A stretch of DNA of 64,000 nucleotides from Apostichopus japonicus (lineage: Eukaryota > Echinodermata > Holothuroidea > Aspidochirotida > Stichopodidae). The stretch spans positions 11,361,501 to 11,425,500 of the forward strand of contig NC_092566.1 in NCBI RefSeq assembly GCF_037975245.1, given 5' to 3'. The notes beneath the pieces are model-generated. The model worked only from the letters and a program-made list of their open reading frames with translations, did not search any database and was not told where the DNA came from. The position numbers and the translations under genes were made by a program. Position 1 is the stretch's first letter. Every line of letters begins with the position of its first letter. Of the stretch, positions 11,695 to 25,000 are shown piece after piece.

Positions 11695-12540
11695 TATAAA
11701 TATACTACGATATGGAACGAAACGTTAATGACCGGCGGACAAAAATATGTTGGCAGCGTGCTAATGAGGGGAAAGATACGATAAAAGGGGCAGGTGACAT
11801 CAACAGCTGTTCAGTGGAATTCGGTGTGTGACCTAGGAACGTGACGCATTGTGTTCCCACGATTTGCATACTGGCAGGAGACGGAAGGATGTATTATTTG
11901 TAAACATATAATACTATCGAAAGGGCTGGATTAAGCACGTTTTGCCGGTGAGTACATGTGTCTATATTATGAGTTTTATTATTGATATGAATAAATGAAA
12001 ACAAATGCATTGAATGGAATTAATAATATGTTATCATTATGAGACTGAACTTTCTAAATCAATTCAAAATTGTGACTAAATGTGATTGTAAATAAAGTTT
12101 TAGCATACAATTAAATGTGATTTTAATTAACGTTTTAGTATATAAATAAAGCATAAAGCTGCTACGGGTTAAACGTCTGCTTTGTTTTACTATTTTGTAT
12201 TGCATCACATAGCATTATATTGCTATATCGTATTTTAATTTGATTTACGATCAACAATATAATCTACATTGAACGGTATTCGTGCTTTTTCCTCGGCGTA
12301 TGTTAGTACGTCAGTCTTGTTCAGGTTCAATAACATAATAGCCCTCATCAGATATTGCAGTATATAGTTCTTACGCACCATAAAGTGGAACGTATTTTAG
12401 TAACAAACGTCGTTAACTTACCTTAACGGTTACGTTTTTTTTTGGGGGGGGGGGGGTTCTGGGCTGCAATGCATTTATATAACATTGTATTGCATTTTGT
12501 TACGCCATTCGGTGCGTTGCAGTTTTAATTGATGTATATA

Positions 12541-12795
12541 GTGTATCGAATGGCATCGTAGTGTACTGCGATGTTGCGTAGTTCATTGTAGTGCATCTTA
12601 GTGAAGTGTAAGGTATTACAGTGTATTCTAGTGCATTGCAATGAATTGCAGTATAAAGTACAGTGTATTGCAGTGCATTCTAATGTACTCCAGTGTATTC
12701 TAGAGTACCATAACGCATGCTTGTGCCTTGTAGAGCATTGTAGTGTACTGTGGTGAATTGATGTGGTTTTGTAGTGCGTGTAATGAATTGCAATG
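12541..12795 (+). repeat. Degenerate tandem array of GTAGTGCATT / GTGTATTGCA units
   Basis: Many copies of a roughly 10-12 bp unit with core (T)GTAGTGTATT, GCAGTGCATT or TCTAGTGCATT follow one another with point changes and small indels. It looks like an old, decaying satellite. Confidence 0.7.
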
Positions 12796-13246
12796 TGTAA
12801 AGTATGTGTGCTCTAATGTGACCCATAGCTAAGTTAATTGATACGCGGGTTTCCCGTCGGAAAGTGGTAAACCATAAATATAAATTTGTCCTTTAGTTGT
12901 CATTTTGTTCATTGTTTAATTTTTTATGTTTCCTTTTTTCTTTTCTGATTTCGTGTTTGCAACAAGTGCAATTTCTTCTGGAAATTTAGTGTGAGGCTAC
13001 AATTTTGTCCGGCTATATCATTTTATGTGGTATAGGACAAACTTCGAGATAATTCAGGGTTTGACTTCCGACTTCCAAAATGACTTTGCACTTTTCCTAC
13101 GGCATATATTCGTTTAAGATCTAACGTTGTAAACAGTATTTCACTATATATAAGAGGGTTTTATGTGAGAAAAATGAAAACTTTTGGTTGATTTTGTTGG
13201 GTAAGCTTATGTCGCGTTGGGCTGGACTGCGCCAGGGCCGGGTAGG

Positions 13247-15056
13247 GTCGCGTCGAATCGGGTCGGGTCGGGATGGGATGGGTTGGTTGGGTTGCGTTGT
13301 CTTGGGTTGAGTTTAGGTTGGTTTTGGTTGTTTTGGTTGTGTTGTGTTGGGGTCCGGTTGTTTTGGTTATGTTATGTTGGGGTCCAGTTGGTTTGGTTGT
13401 TTTGGTTGGGTTGTGTCGGGGTCCGATTGGTTTGGTTGATTTGGTTGGGTTGTGTTGGGGTCCGGTTTGTTTGGTTGTTTTGGTTGGGTTGTGTTGGGGT
13501 CCGGTTGTTTTGGTTGTATTGTGTTGGGATCCGGTTGGTTTGGTTGTGTTGTGTTGGGGTCCGGTTGGTTTGGTTGGGTTATGTTGGGGTCCGGTTGGTT
13601 GGGTTGTTTGGTTGTGTTGTGTCGGGGTCCGGTTGGTTTGGTTGTTTTGGTTGTGTTGTGTCGGGGTCCGGTTGGTTGTGGTTGTTTTGGTTGGGTTGTG
13701 TTTAGGTCCGGTTGGTTTAGGTTGTACTGGTTGGGTTGTGTTGGGATCCGGTTGGTTTGGTTGGGTTATGTTGGGGTCCGGTTGTTTTGGTTGGGTTGTG
13801 TTGGGGTCCGGTTGGTTGAGGTTGGTTCGGTTGTGTTGTGTTGGGGTCCGGTTGGTTTGGTTGTTTTGGTTGAGTTGTGTTGGGGTCCGGTTGGTTTGGT
13901 TGGCATATGTTGGGGTCCAGTTGGTTTGGTTGTTTTGGTTGGGTTGTGTCGGGGTCCGATTGGTTTGGTTGATTTGGTTGGGTTGTGTTGGGGTCCGGTT
14001 TGTTTGGTTGTTTTGGTTGGGTTGTGTTGGGGTCCGGTTGTTTTGGTTGTATTGTGTTGGGATCCGGTTGGTTTGGTTGTGTTGTGTTGGGGTCCGGTTG
14101 GTTTGGTTGGGTTATGTTGGGGTCCGGTTGGTTGGGTTGTTTGGTTGTGTTGTGTCGGGGTCCGGTTGGTTTGGTTGTTTTGGTTGTGTTGTGTCGGGGT
14201 CCGGTTGGTTGTGGTTGTTTGGTTGGGTTGTGTTTAGGTCCGGTTGGTTTAGGTTGTACTGGTTGGGTTGTGTTGGGATCCGGTTGGTTTGGTTGGGTTA
14301 TGTTGGGGTCCGGTTGGGGTCCGGTTGTTTTGGTTGGGTTGTGTTGGGGTCCGGTTGGTTTAGGTTGGTTCGGTTGTGTTGTGTTGGGGTCCGGTTGGTT
14401 TGGTTGTTTTGGTTGAGTTGTGTTGGGGTCCGGTTGGTTTGGTTGTTTTGGTTGAGTTGTGTTGGGGTCCGGTTGGTTTGGTTGGGTTATGTTGGGGTCC
14501 GGTTTGTTTGGTTGGTTTGGTCGGTTTGTGTTGGGGTCCGGTTGGTTTAGGTGTTTTGGTTGTGTTGGGGTCCAGTTGGTCGTGGTTGTTTTGGTTGGGT
14601 TGTGTTGTGTTGGGGTCCGGTTGGTTTGGTTGTTTTGGTTATGTTATGTTGAGGTCCGATTGGGTTAGGTTGGTTTGGTTGGGTTGTGTTGGGGTCCGGT
14701 TGGTTTGGTTGTTTTGGTTGTGTTGTGTTGGGTCCGGTTGGTTTGATTGTTTTGGTTGTGTTTTGTCGGGTCCGGTTGGTTTGGTTGGGTTGTGTTGGGG
14801 TCCGGTTGGTTTGGTTGTTTTGGTTGTGTTGTGTGTTGGGGTCCGGTTAGTTTGGTTGTTTGGTAGGGTTATGTTGGGGTCCGGTTGGTTTGGTTGTTTG
14901 GTCCGGTTGTTTTGGTTGGGTTGTTTTGGTTGGGTTGTGTTGTGGTCCGGTTGGTTCGGTTGTTTGGGTTGTGTTGGGGTCCGGTTGGTTTGGTTGTTCT
15001 GGCTTCCTTTGGTTGTTCTGGTTTGGTTTGGTTAGGCTAGGCTGTGCTGGTTTGGG
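13247..15056 (+). repeat. 1.8-kb G/T-rich minisatellite with 533-bp higher-order repeat
   Basis: The plus strand is almost only G and T for 1.8 kb. The basic unit is built from GGTTGGTTTGGTTGTTTTGG and a marker TTGTGTTGGGGTCCGG, with unit lengths of about 30-41 bp. A larger block of about 533 bp (roughly 13380-13912) is repeated nearly exactly at 13913-14445, with a one-base indel and a small internal GGGGTCCGGTT duplication. Scarcity of A on this strand removes stop codons, so long frames open in all three phases. The predicted proteins (GSGWFGC-type repeats) are by-products. The array ends about 470 bp before the start codon of the P450 gene. Confidence 0.95.
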
Positions 15057-15528
15057 TCTTACGTTAGGCCTATTTTATTTTATCTTTATAAATAAACAAA
15101 ACATAGAGGACCCCAAGTTACTGGGATAACAAGATCTTATTTTGCCTCTGACAACGATCTTACTGGAATCGAAACTACAAAACATAACAATTTTATGCAT
15201 CATATACCTATACACTGGTTTTCATTTTCATAAGTTGTTAAGCAGCTGCCCCCCCCCCCCACACCTATTTTATTATTAGACATTGAAAAAGTTCTGATAT
15301 TTAATTCGTCATTATAATTTAAATCAAATAAATACCAAAATTATGGTAGCAATGAACCACAAATTGAGGTCACATTATTTCCTACTATGCATTCCGTGAC
15401 ACAAATTCCATGAGTGAATTATCATCTGTTTTGAATTCATCGATCTGAAACAAATTAATCACAATTGTTTACCTCTCTTGAACCCTTTACATTGATTTTG
15501 TCAACAGATCTTTTGTCTAACTGTAGAC

Positions 15529-18500
15529 ATGATGGCGCTGGTCGAGGCGCTTTGCAGTTTATTCTACCTAAAAACTATCTTTCTTGGTCTCGGTGCTATA
15601 TATCTATGGCGGTTTGTTACGAATCCTCTTAATTCACTACCTGGACCATGGGGTTTGCCTCTGATTGGCTGTTTACCTTGGCTCGTGACGTCAAAGAAGG
15701 AAATGCAATACCTGTTCTTGGATTGGTCGAAGAAATACGGGAAGATATTTAGTTTTAATATCTGTATGAAGTCTGTAGTAGTCCTCAACGATTACCAATC
15801 CATTCATGAAGGATTCTACAGCGCAGATATTCAGAGTAGACCGGAAATGACGATATTAATGAGGTCAAACAAAGGAAAAGGTGAAGGAATTAAAAAAATA
15901 TGTACTTGATATGTAAATAAATTATGCGATACTATAGCCCCAAAGACCCCCCCCCCACCCCCTAAAAAAAACATGATAATGGGTGCTGGTCACAGTTTTT
16001 AAGTTATATTTTGCAATTTAAGTGTGTAAAACGCATGGAAAAACATGGAAAAGTGAGTACAAATACGAGTCGTTTGTACTCAAACTGGCCCTCATGGATG
16101 TGTACTCGTATTGAGAGTATGTTAGAACCTAGATAATAGTGTACAAGTTTATGTATTCGTACTCGCAATTAGAGCCTTGTACTCATACTTGTACCAATAG
16201 TAAGGGGGAATTATATCTGTACTTGTGGGACTACTCACGCTGTTGTACTTCAACTCTATAGTTATAATGCTTAAATAACACAAGGCAGTTCCTCGATAAT
16301 ACACAAAACTATATACATATATACTATATTTACCAAATATAATGTATATACTATAAATACCATATATGATATATATAATATCATATGATTTATCATATAT
16401 AATATATAAACTATGCATACAATATATAATACTATATATATACTATATATATTATATACAATAATATATATGGATGGCCATATAGTCGAAAGGGAACAAT
16501 CATCTATGCGTGGCTGGTGAGGGGTAGCGAGGAGGGAGGGGGTATAGGAAAGGGGCAAACTGTTGGACTCTCGAAAATGACTTCTTTCTTACCTGGTTGT
16601 TAGAAAAACTACTACCAAGACTTACGGTGGGATATTTTATTTTCCCCTTTGCATAAATAACAAGTATTGATTCTCGTTTTCCTGCACTACTAAACTTGGA
16701 TTTGCGTGATTTGAACTATTTCGCCATTTAGACTCACTCATAACCCCCAAAAAATAAAAGAGATATTCTTATTAAATCTCCAGGAGTCACAAACGGTTCT
16801 GGTGTCATTTGGAAAGATCAGCGTCGATTTGTGTTGTCACTTTTTCGTAGCTTTGGAATTGGTAAAGCAACCTACGAGGATAGGATTTCGTCCGAAGTCA
16901 ACCATTTAATCAAACTACTGAAAAGTTACGAATCCGACTCTTTTAATCCCAATATGCCTTTATCTAACGCGATTGCTAATATCATCTGCTCTGTCACGTT
17001 TGGTAAGAGGTACGAATATGACGACGCCGACTTTCACAAGTTTTTATCGGTAATTTATGACAATTTTAAACTGGTCGGAGAAGGTGGTCTGTTGTTAATC
17101 ATTCCAGCGTTTGCATATATTCCGTTTGGTATCCCTAAACGAATTATTGAAAATACAAATTGTTATCGAGACTTCGCTTGGAAGATTTTCGAAGAACACG
17201 AGAAAACTTTGGACGAAAGCAACGTGAGAGATTTAGTTGATGCTTATCTACTTCGAATAAAAAATAACAGAGATGTCGACCCGAAAGTATTCAACCTTTT
17301 TAATTTAGTTTGGGTTTCTGGGGATCTCTTTACGGCTGGTACGGAGACTACAGCTGCGAGTTTATGTTGGGCGATACTATTTGCTATAACGCACCCTGAG
17401 ACTCAGGTCAAAGTTCACGAGGAGATGAATCGAGTGGTAGGGAAGGGGGTTAAACCCCGAATGTCGGACCAGCCTAATTTGCATTATGTGAATGCCTTCA
17501 TTGCTGAAACCCAAAGGATGGGAGATGTGGCTCCTCTTGGGGTTGTCCATGAGACCTCAAGAGACACTCAAATTGGAGGCTATAAAATACCCAAAGGAAC
17601 AATGGTACAGTCCAACCTCACGGCAGTCTTTCGTGACCCTCAGCTATGGAAGGATCCAGATGTATTTAATCCAGACAGGTTCATCAATGAAGATGGCATG
17701 TTCTTTAAACCGAGAGAGTTCATACCATTTTGCACAGGTAAGCGTAGATCGTACAAGTTATATTCCATGTAGACCTGTAGCTAGGATGGGACAACGGGGA
17801 AGTCCAACCCCCCCCCCCACCCCGCTCCCTGCAAACCACTTTGCCCTTCCCCAATTGTTGGCATCACAAAGTGTACAAAAACTTCACAAGTTATAGGACA
17901 CAACTACATTGTGCGCCCCCCCCCCCAACCCCAATCAGATTTTTCATGGCTAGAGGTTTGATTCCCTCTTTTTTCCTGCATCATTAACAATAGATGTATC
18001 CCCCCCCCCCCCCGTACCTCTCCGTCTCCCACTACGTGAACCTTTCCCAGTCCCAGTCACAGTTTGTGTTATGAGCAGCCGAGGCATTGAAGGTTAAACA
18101 ATTTTCTCAGAATCATGCAAAGTTGCAACTCAAAGATATATATATATATATATAGAACATTTAAGATTCAACTTCCATGCAATATGTGACTGCTTCTTGT
18201 TGAAGCTTCACTTGCTTTGGCAGAAATATGTAGGTGACTATGTTGACCCCTGGTGACAATCCTGATTCTACAATTAATTGTATCCGGACAAGCCATCCGG
18301 GCTATGACGTACCTGGTAATACTTCCATTTCCCCTGTATTACGCCTTGTCGAAAAGAAGAATTAATGATGTTTCCACTCATCTGCCATGTATAGGCCACT
18401 ACTTTCGTCAACACGTAGACAGATCTGACGAAGGGGGAGTGGGGCGGAGGGGAATTCAGCTCGAAGCTCGGGGTTCAATTAGGTGACCCGTGAAATATGG

Positions 18501-19018
18501 TATAAAGTAGCCCGGTAATTTATACCCATATTTATATATAATATTTCATATTACACTTTAGGGAAATGTGAAAGCTTCATACAGGGGACCCATTGACATA
18601 ATTGTCCCTAATTGGCTCGTGACGCACCTGGTTGTTGGACTGTGACCACGCTTATGAGAATTGACGAGGTGTAATTGAAATTGTACATGTCGTGTTATCG
18701 AATTGATAAGTTACGAGAATATTGTCACGTGTCTCGATAAAACGCGTCTTCTGTTATACAGTAAACACGCGTCTTCAGATTGTAGGGGACGTGAACGCCT
18801 AATCCAAATGTCCTTTCTTTCATCCCACCACAGGTCACAGAGTTTGTCTTGGAGAGCAACTGGCTAGAATGGAGCTATTCATCTTCATCACGCACCTCAT
18901 GACCACTTTTACATTTTCAGTACCACGTGACAGCCCCACGCCCACATTGGATGGCATAACTGGTATCACACGTACACCCAAACCTTTTAAAGTGTGCGTC
19001 AAGAAAAGAGTGACGTAA
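15529..19018 (+). CDS. Cytochrome P450, CYP2 clan, complete, 3 exons
   Basis: The exons are 15529-15880, 16784-17737 and 18834-19018; both introns are phase 1 and the product is 496 residues. It should be an ER-anchored monooxygenase that oxidises a lipophilic substrate with electrons from NADPH-P450 reductase. Visible landmarks are an N-terminal hydrophobic anchor (residues about 5-30), the proline-rich hinge LPGPWGLPLIG, and the C-helix WKDQRRF just after the first junction. Further on come the I-helix AGTETT (302-307), K-helix ETQR (E359, R362), NPDRF, and the heme loop FCTGHRVCLGE with ligand Cys440. The last intron splits the heme loop: exon 2 ends in FCTG and exon 3 supplies HRVCLGE. 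The C-terminus LDGITGITRTPKPFKV is CYP2-like. The start is the first of two adjacent ATGs; the next Met would also serve. CYP2 membership is secure from the motifs, but the subfamily (2U, 2J, 2R or an invertebrate-only branch) is not. Vertebrate CYP2 genes usually have nine exons, so three is few. Confidence 0.93.
16020..16480. repeat. TA-rich low-complexity stretch in P450 intron 1
   Basis: 16300-16475 is nearly pure TA with ATATAT, TATACTA and CATATA blocks. 16040-16210 has repeated GTACTCGTA / TACTCATACTTGTAC words. Apparent minus-strand frames rich in Tyr and Ile come from this composition. Confidence 0.7.
17738..18833. other. P450 intron 2 with poly(C) tracts
   Basis: Intron between the two halves of the heme-binding loop. 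It contains three C runs of nine or more (about 17809, 17918, 18001) and a short (AT)n at 18136-18154. The sequence ACTTCACAAGTTATAGGACAC at 17879 recurs as a near copy at about 20148. The donor is CAG|GTAAGC and the acceptor CCACCACAG. Confidence 0.8.
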
Positions 19019-19076
19019 CTTGAACAGGCGTAAAATGGTAAAGATGTCTTACGGGTAATATATATTTTCAAGATGA

Positions 19077-19086
19077 AATAAATAAA
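19077..19086 (+). promoter_or_regulatory. Candidate polyadenylation signal of the P450 gene
   Basis: Overlapping AATAAATAAA starts 59 nt after the P450 stop codon. This would give a short 3' UTR. Confidence 0.5.
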
Positions 19087-22000
19087 TATATAAAACGGGT
19101 ATATCATAAAATATAGCTGATTGAGCAGGTGATGTTCAAAAAATCGTGTATTGGCGAGTTTACGGACTGCATGAATCTCGGTCACGTAATGATTGCGAAC
19201 AGTTGCCTAAGTTCTGATCATTAACTAATCGTTTATTGAGCAGATTATTCATCTTTTGTTTTGTTCACCTGGTAAGGTCAGGTGAATCAGATCAGATCCA
19301 TTGGCGTTCTAAGCTGTGATGTAGATATATAGTTGTTAAAAGTCACTCTATTATTGAGTCGACTTGAGTCCATAAGGATGACTTTAAGTACAATTTTAAT
19401 CATGCATAGTAGATTATAAGTGCTAATAATTCAACCAATAAATTTTCTTTTAAACTTCATGTGTACTACAGAGCACCGTTGGATGACAGTAAAATACTCA
19501 TTGCCTTTGACCGATATGTAATGTACTGCACTCATGTTATTTGTGGCCAAACAACTCGTATGCTCTGTGTGTTAGACTCAGTACTCCAGCTACTTTTATT
19601 GATGTGCCTCAGATGTATAAATTGGTATAGAAACACAACCGGAACTGTTAGCAGTGTTTTTCTAATGGTCAACAACATATTAAAATTATAATTTTGTGCC
19701 TAGGGACTTCCCTTAGGTATATTATTTTCGGGACAACTAAATGATTCTATTCAATATTTTATCTCTTTCATGAGTTTGCAAATTTATTTGATTCTTTTCA
19801 TTCATTCATGAAGAATGGATGACTCGAGTTTATGACGTGTTACAGCAGTTTTAACTGTCATAGAGTACCCCCACCACCCCCCCCCCAACTACTGCCCAAT
19901 TAGTTATCATCCTCTACACACGCACAAACACACACAAACCACACCCTTTCCTCTCTCTCACACGGCATCAAAGTGTTCAAGACGCAGATGTTACAAAACA
20001 TTTCCGTAAAACACAATATTTATTGCAAACATTGCAAACTATATAATATATCTCTTGTCGATCTTTTCATTTGAAACAAAGAAATTGGAACTCCCTCCAG
20101 ACTACTTTCCACTTTCCACTCATATGTGCTCCTAAGATGTGAATCAAAACTTCACAAGTTACAGGACACGAGCATTGTACTTCTCCTTAAACTATTGGTG
20201 CCCTCAGCTCAGAATTCCTGGCTACGGACCCAGAGAGGACCTTTGCGTTGAATCTCAATTTAATTACAATAATTTTACCAACTGGCACAATAGTTTACAC
20301 CCTTCTCCTTCACCGTTACCAATTGTATGAGTAGTTAATTTGTTTTAGCAGGTTAAGCTAAATTTTCTCCACCCTGGTGGAATTATTACATTTCATTTAT
20401 TATTATTTAATTTTCCTACTTTTTAATTAAATTGCAATCACAAACGTTGTCTGTCTGAAGTACAAATCCATTTCATGAATATTGAATGAAAATTTATATA
20501 AAGATAGCCAGGAAACATGTTATATGTTTCAGAATCAAGAGGGAAGCATGCAGAAGGATGGCAGTCCTATCAAGCAAATAGCATCTCCCTGCTCAACAAT
20601 CAACTGTTCTGTATTATACAAAGGAAGGACAAATTTCCAAAAGAAGTGAAAATTTAAATGTAAAGTAAAGAATTTCGAAAATGCTTTTTCTCCCAACTGA
20701 TCTATTCAACTATTAGTATATTCCTGGCCCTTTAAAAAAAGGGATAAATAGGTCTTGCGAGGTGGTTTAGCGAGATCATCTTTTATACGTGTACCCAATT
20801 TATCTACCACAAACCAACGTTTATATTTGAATATCGAACTTTATAGACAAAGACATTTAAGTGGCAACTTTTTGCTAAACTGAAAAACAAGGATATAGTA
20901 CATCCAGATGAAGATATATGTTTGACGTATGAATGAAGAACATACGTCTTTTTATACTAAACAAGCTGGAGAAAGTTACATTTTATTCCTATACATTGCT
21001 TTTGCGTAATATTAGTAATTGGAAAGTGTCACAGTTTGTATCATAAGTGAACTTGAAGCAGACAGGTGCTTAGAATATGTTCCTACTTCATCAGCCAACA
21101 ATCAAATTTTCTTCTGAATGGACTATCCTTTAAAACATCACATTCGTTGTTTTACACATGTAGACCTACCGTACTACTATAGTCAGTATTTCTCATCTTA
21201 TGCACGTTTTGATTTCTTATTCTATCTTACCTGATCTAATAGACACAAAACTGTTTTATGTATGCTTGTCAAACTCGACGTTAACGTCTTATTGAGGCCT
21301 ATACTATGGGATGCCGTTTATGTATGTACCATATTTGATTCTTTTCGCTAATTACAAGAAATTGTCTTTCTCTCCTTTTCTTGACTGTTGTTAACTGTTC
21401 AAAGGATTTGATATTTAGGATGTAAATAATCAAAAGGCTATATAATCGAATTGTGTATGCACATCAAATTATAGTGCGACTACGTTCTCCTTATATACTA
21501 GTGACAGAGGACAAGTTTGACATTCACGAACGATTTAGCAATGAACTACATCAGCATAACCCTTAAAGCTATACAACTGTTTTCGTAGATGTTGTCATGG
21601 TGAAGTTATTTCCATGTGTGGTGAGATATAACTGATGCATATATACCGCAGAAATCAGAAATCAATGCAAACATATGATAAAGACATGGAGCAAATGAAA
21701 GAAATCAATATTTTGAGACCAAAACAAAACCAATACTAACACGAAGATGGAAAAGAAAAGGCTATTTACCACTAAGCTGGAATATTTAACGTAAAACATA
21801 GTTGGCAAGCAAAATGTTTTAGGCTAAACAAAATTAATGTAATGTTTCACAAATTTGATTATATTCGAAAATCTGAGATGAGTCTCCAAACATTGAGAAC
21901 AGAAAATGTGGTACGGAATGCTTAGAGGTTCCACTTTGTCTGAAACGTTACTTTGTGGTTCCTCCCCTCCCCCATTCATATGAAAGTTACCTGCCCCCCC

Positions 22001-25000
22001 CCCTACATACATACATACACTCACATTTAACTGTTTTTACGCCGCCCAGTCTGAAAGTATACAGAATACTGCTTCCCCACAAGACCGACAAGTTGAGAGC
22101 TACCAGAACAAGAAACAAGAAAGTTGCAACATTTTGTCCAAAATATGACAGCTTTTTGCACCAAACTTTTTTCTTTATTAGCGCAAATCGTTCTACGTGG
22201 TACATAAGTTACTGCAAGAAGCTAATCGGTGTTATATAAGCACTCTGTCATTGTACTATATGCAGATATTGTAATAATTCTAAAGGTCGATTGTACTTTA
22301 ACAATAATGTAGAACGAACTGATCACAATCTGCGTGGGACTATACAGATATAGGCATGTCATATAAATTCAGCGTACGAACAAAACAAAAACATATATAT
22401 ATATATATATTCTTTTTTTCATTTTTTTTTGTTGCTTTCTACGAAAATGACAATTGTGTTAAGTCACCTTTTAAGATGTTTCTGCACTTTTTGTATTTTA
22501 ATTTGTAAATTTGTCGTGTTTGGACGAATTCAGTTATTGTGTTTGGTTACCATGCCAACGAAGAAAATGGCAAAGAATTTAATCTTCACTGAATGGAAAT
22601 TCTTGTAATGTTGTACGCGAAGAAGTTAATATTCTGTTTACCTAAGCATGACATGCCTTTTTTTGGGTTACTATGTTGTGCTGAAATCTCCCACGCTCAA
22701 TCTTTCTACAAGATTGTCGCATCAAACCGTAAATGTTTTTTTGTTTTTTTGTTTTTTTTTCTAACTGAACGAATAAGTTTAAGCTAGCAATTTGATGAAT
22801 TGCAGAAATGATCTGTACGGTAATATAGGTCTGCGGTGTCGTATCAAACGGAAAGGTACCATGTTAGAGAGAGGGTGTGGAGGGGTAGGGATTAACCACT
22901 GGTCTTAAGAAGCGGAACACAGTTGAGACGATTTAATATACTGTACTTTTTTCATTTCATGTCATGTTTCAGCGTTATGTGTAGGCTATATGCATTATAT
23001 CATATGTTTATTAGTTACAGGTTCGAACCTGTTTATACTGTCACTCTCAGTGCTTTGAAGCACGTCATGGAAGGAACTTACAGCATTGTACTGGACGTTA
23101 CAAAGTTGTCTCAACTGGCTAATCCGAATAGGATCACCGAGTTATCCACACCCTCGCTACATGGGTAATATCCATGGGAAATGTTCTTGATAGGGAAGGA
23201 CATAAATGCGTAGGAAGTGTATTGTTCTTTTCTTTTTCTATAGGATATATTCTTTACACTTAAGAACCGTGGGTGGTTTGGTGATGAGCTAAAGATGGTG
23301 ATGATGATGCATATTCATGAGTTCTGAGATCATTAAATCGGATAAGTGTCCAGTACTAATATCAGTACGGTGTTTAGTTTTTGGTTTAAACGCAGTAGCT
23401 GATTGACTGCTTTAGTTTAAACTTATAACTTCTAATAAATCACCAACAGATTAATCCTTGAACCAGAACTAAATCACCGAAAGATTCATCTTTGGACAAG
23501 CATAGTATCAGTCCATACATAGCGACATTCCATGTTCGGTTGTAACTTTGAACCATTCTACGGTGGCTTTGAAGGGACAAATGAGTTATAGACTAATTGC
23601 TGTGTTAAAACCGTCATTATGCATTCCATTATAGACATAAACTAACCGATCCCTCGTTCTACAAACGTTTTCGTTACTATTGTATATTAAATGATCACAT
23701 AATTATGAGGATGTACTTTTCCACAAGAAAATTGGCCCATTCGCAAAGATCGCCCGAATGAAAAATTAAAACAAAAACAGAAGTGTCCCGTTCTTTGTAA
23801 CTGTTTTAGATAAAAGCATGCGTCCGATTAATATTTTCATCTCGACCAAAACAGTAAGAAACACACCAAAAAAATGAAACTTTCAACTAAGCAAAAATGG
23901 AAGAATATTTCGAGATCCTCTTTCTTCATAAATATTAAAATTAAATAAGAGTCAGTCGCTTATATGTTATGTACTAGTCAATACCATTCTTCAGTTTAAA
24001 ATAAAAACATCTGAATGTATGAAGTAATATGAAGAAAAAAGTTTATTTCATGATTAACATTTTTAATATTATAGTTTTATTATAAGTTATTCGTTCATAC
24101 AGTCAATCTTTAACCATGCATGAAATTTCCAATGTCTGATATGGAATTATAATAAATCAATACAACATATCATACAAGATAATAAAAATCAATGTTTCAT
24201 GGTCACGTGGATGGAGATATATTATGTCACTTAATAGTTAGCCTATTTATAGTTGTTTTTAATCGATATGTATTTAAATGATTTCTTAAATGTAAAAACT
24301 AGTATCGATTTCAGTTGATTTCCATGTGTATGAAAGCAAAACAAATAACAATTTTGCTGCTATATCAAAACAACAACAAGAAACCCTCGTAGACAATCAG
24401 TCGCTCAAGATTTATAGATTTTAAGCAAGGCGTATAGTTTTCATTGATCATGATATAGATTGTTTACAAAAATTCCCTTCATTTTATGTCCAAAATGGAA
24501 CAGGTTGCATCTTTAAACCAGCTGGTTTCGGTAGAGAATGTGAGCCTCTGTTACACATGGACTTTGATCACGTGTTAGTGTGATGCATTGATGTCACAAC
24601 ACGTGATTCGTACGTCATCAAGGTACTTTACTTTCCAAACCACTGTGAAAGCTTATAGCCCATAGATTAAAAACAATTTCACAGCAAAATTATCCAGTTG
24701 GGACAGTTTTTTTTTCTTTACTGTATAATCATGTTCCGCTATCAAGCACTCGACCTGACAGTATGTGCAGTATGAATAACATGTTTCTACGAGAGAAAGA
24801 TTAGGAACTGTTCGTACTGTCAGTACTAGTGCTTTGAAGCATGCTATGGGAGGACAGTATAGAGTGGTATAATTGAATCGAAACATTTTGTCAACTGACT
24901 GACCTGTCTACAAGAATTCCAGGCTAATATCGTTGTCGTCATAAATTACAAAAGCAATAATAACCAACTACATATACTGGACACGCTTTTCGCGCCGGAG

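Larger units (their letters stand above)
11036..13246. other. Non-genic, AT-rich, simple repeats
   Basis: Contains (AT)n tracts at 11330-11388 and 11661-11693, a run of 12-13 G at 12444-12456, and a degenerate short-period array at 12541-12795. No credible coding sequence. The first few hundred bases may be 3' UTR of the LINE. Confidence 0.6.

Noticed and set aside
13217-15035. Long overlapping plus-strand reading frames, up to 425 codons, with GSGWFGC-type repeats
   Set aside because: They exist because the G/T minisatellite has almost no A and therefore no stop codons. Three frames are open at once, and indels of the repeat shift between them.
16149-16558. Tyr/Ile-rich minus-strand frames
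   Set aside because: Produced by TA-rich low-complexity sequence in P450 intron 1.
17492-17896. 134-codon frame overlapping P450 exon 2
   Set aside because: Out-of-frame shadow of the P450 exon running into the intron.
23012-23036. GGTTCGAACC resembling a pol III B box
   Set aside because: It is part of a perfect palindrome, and there is no A box or cloverleaf upstream.
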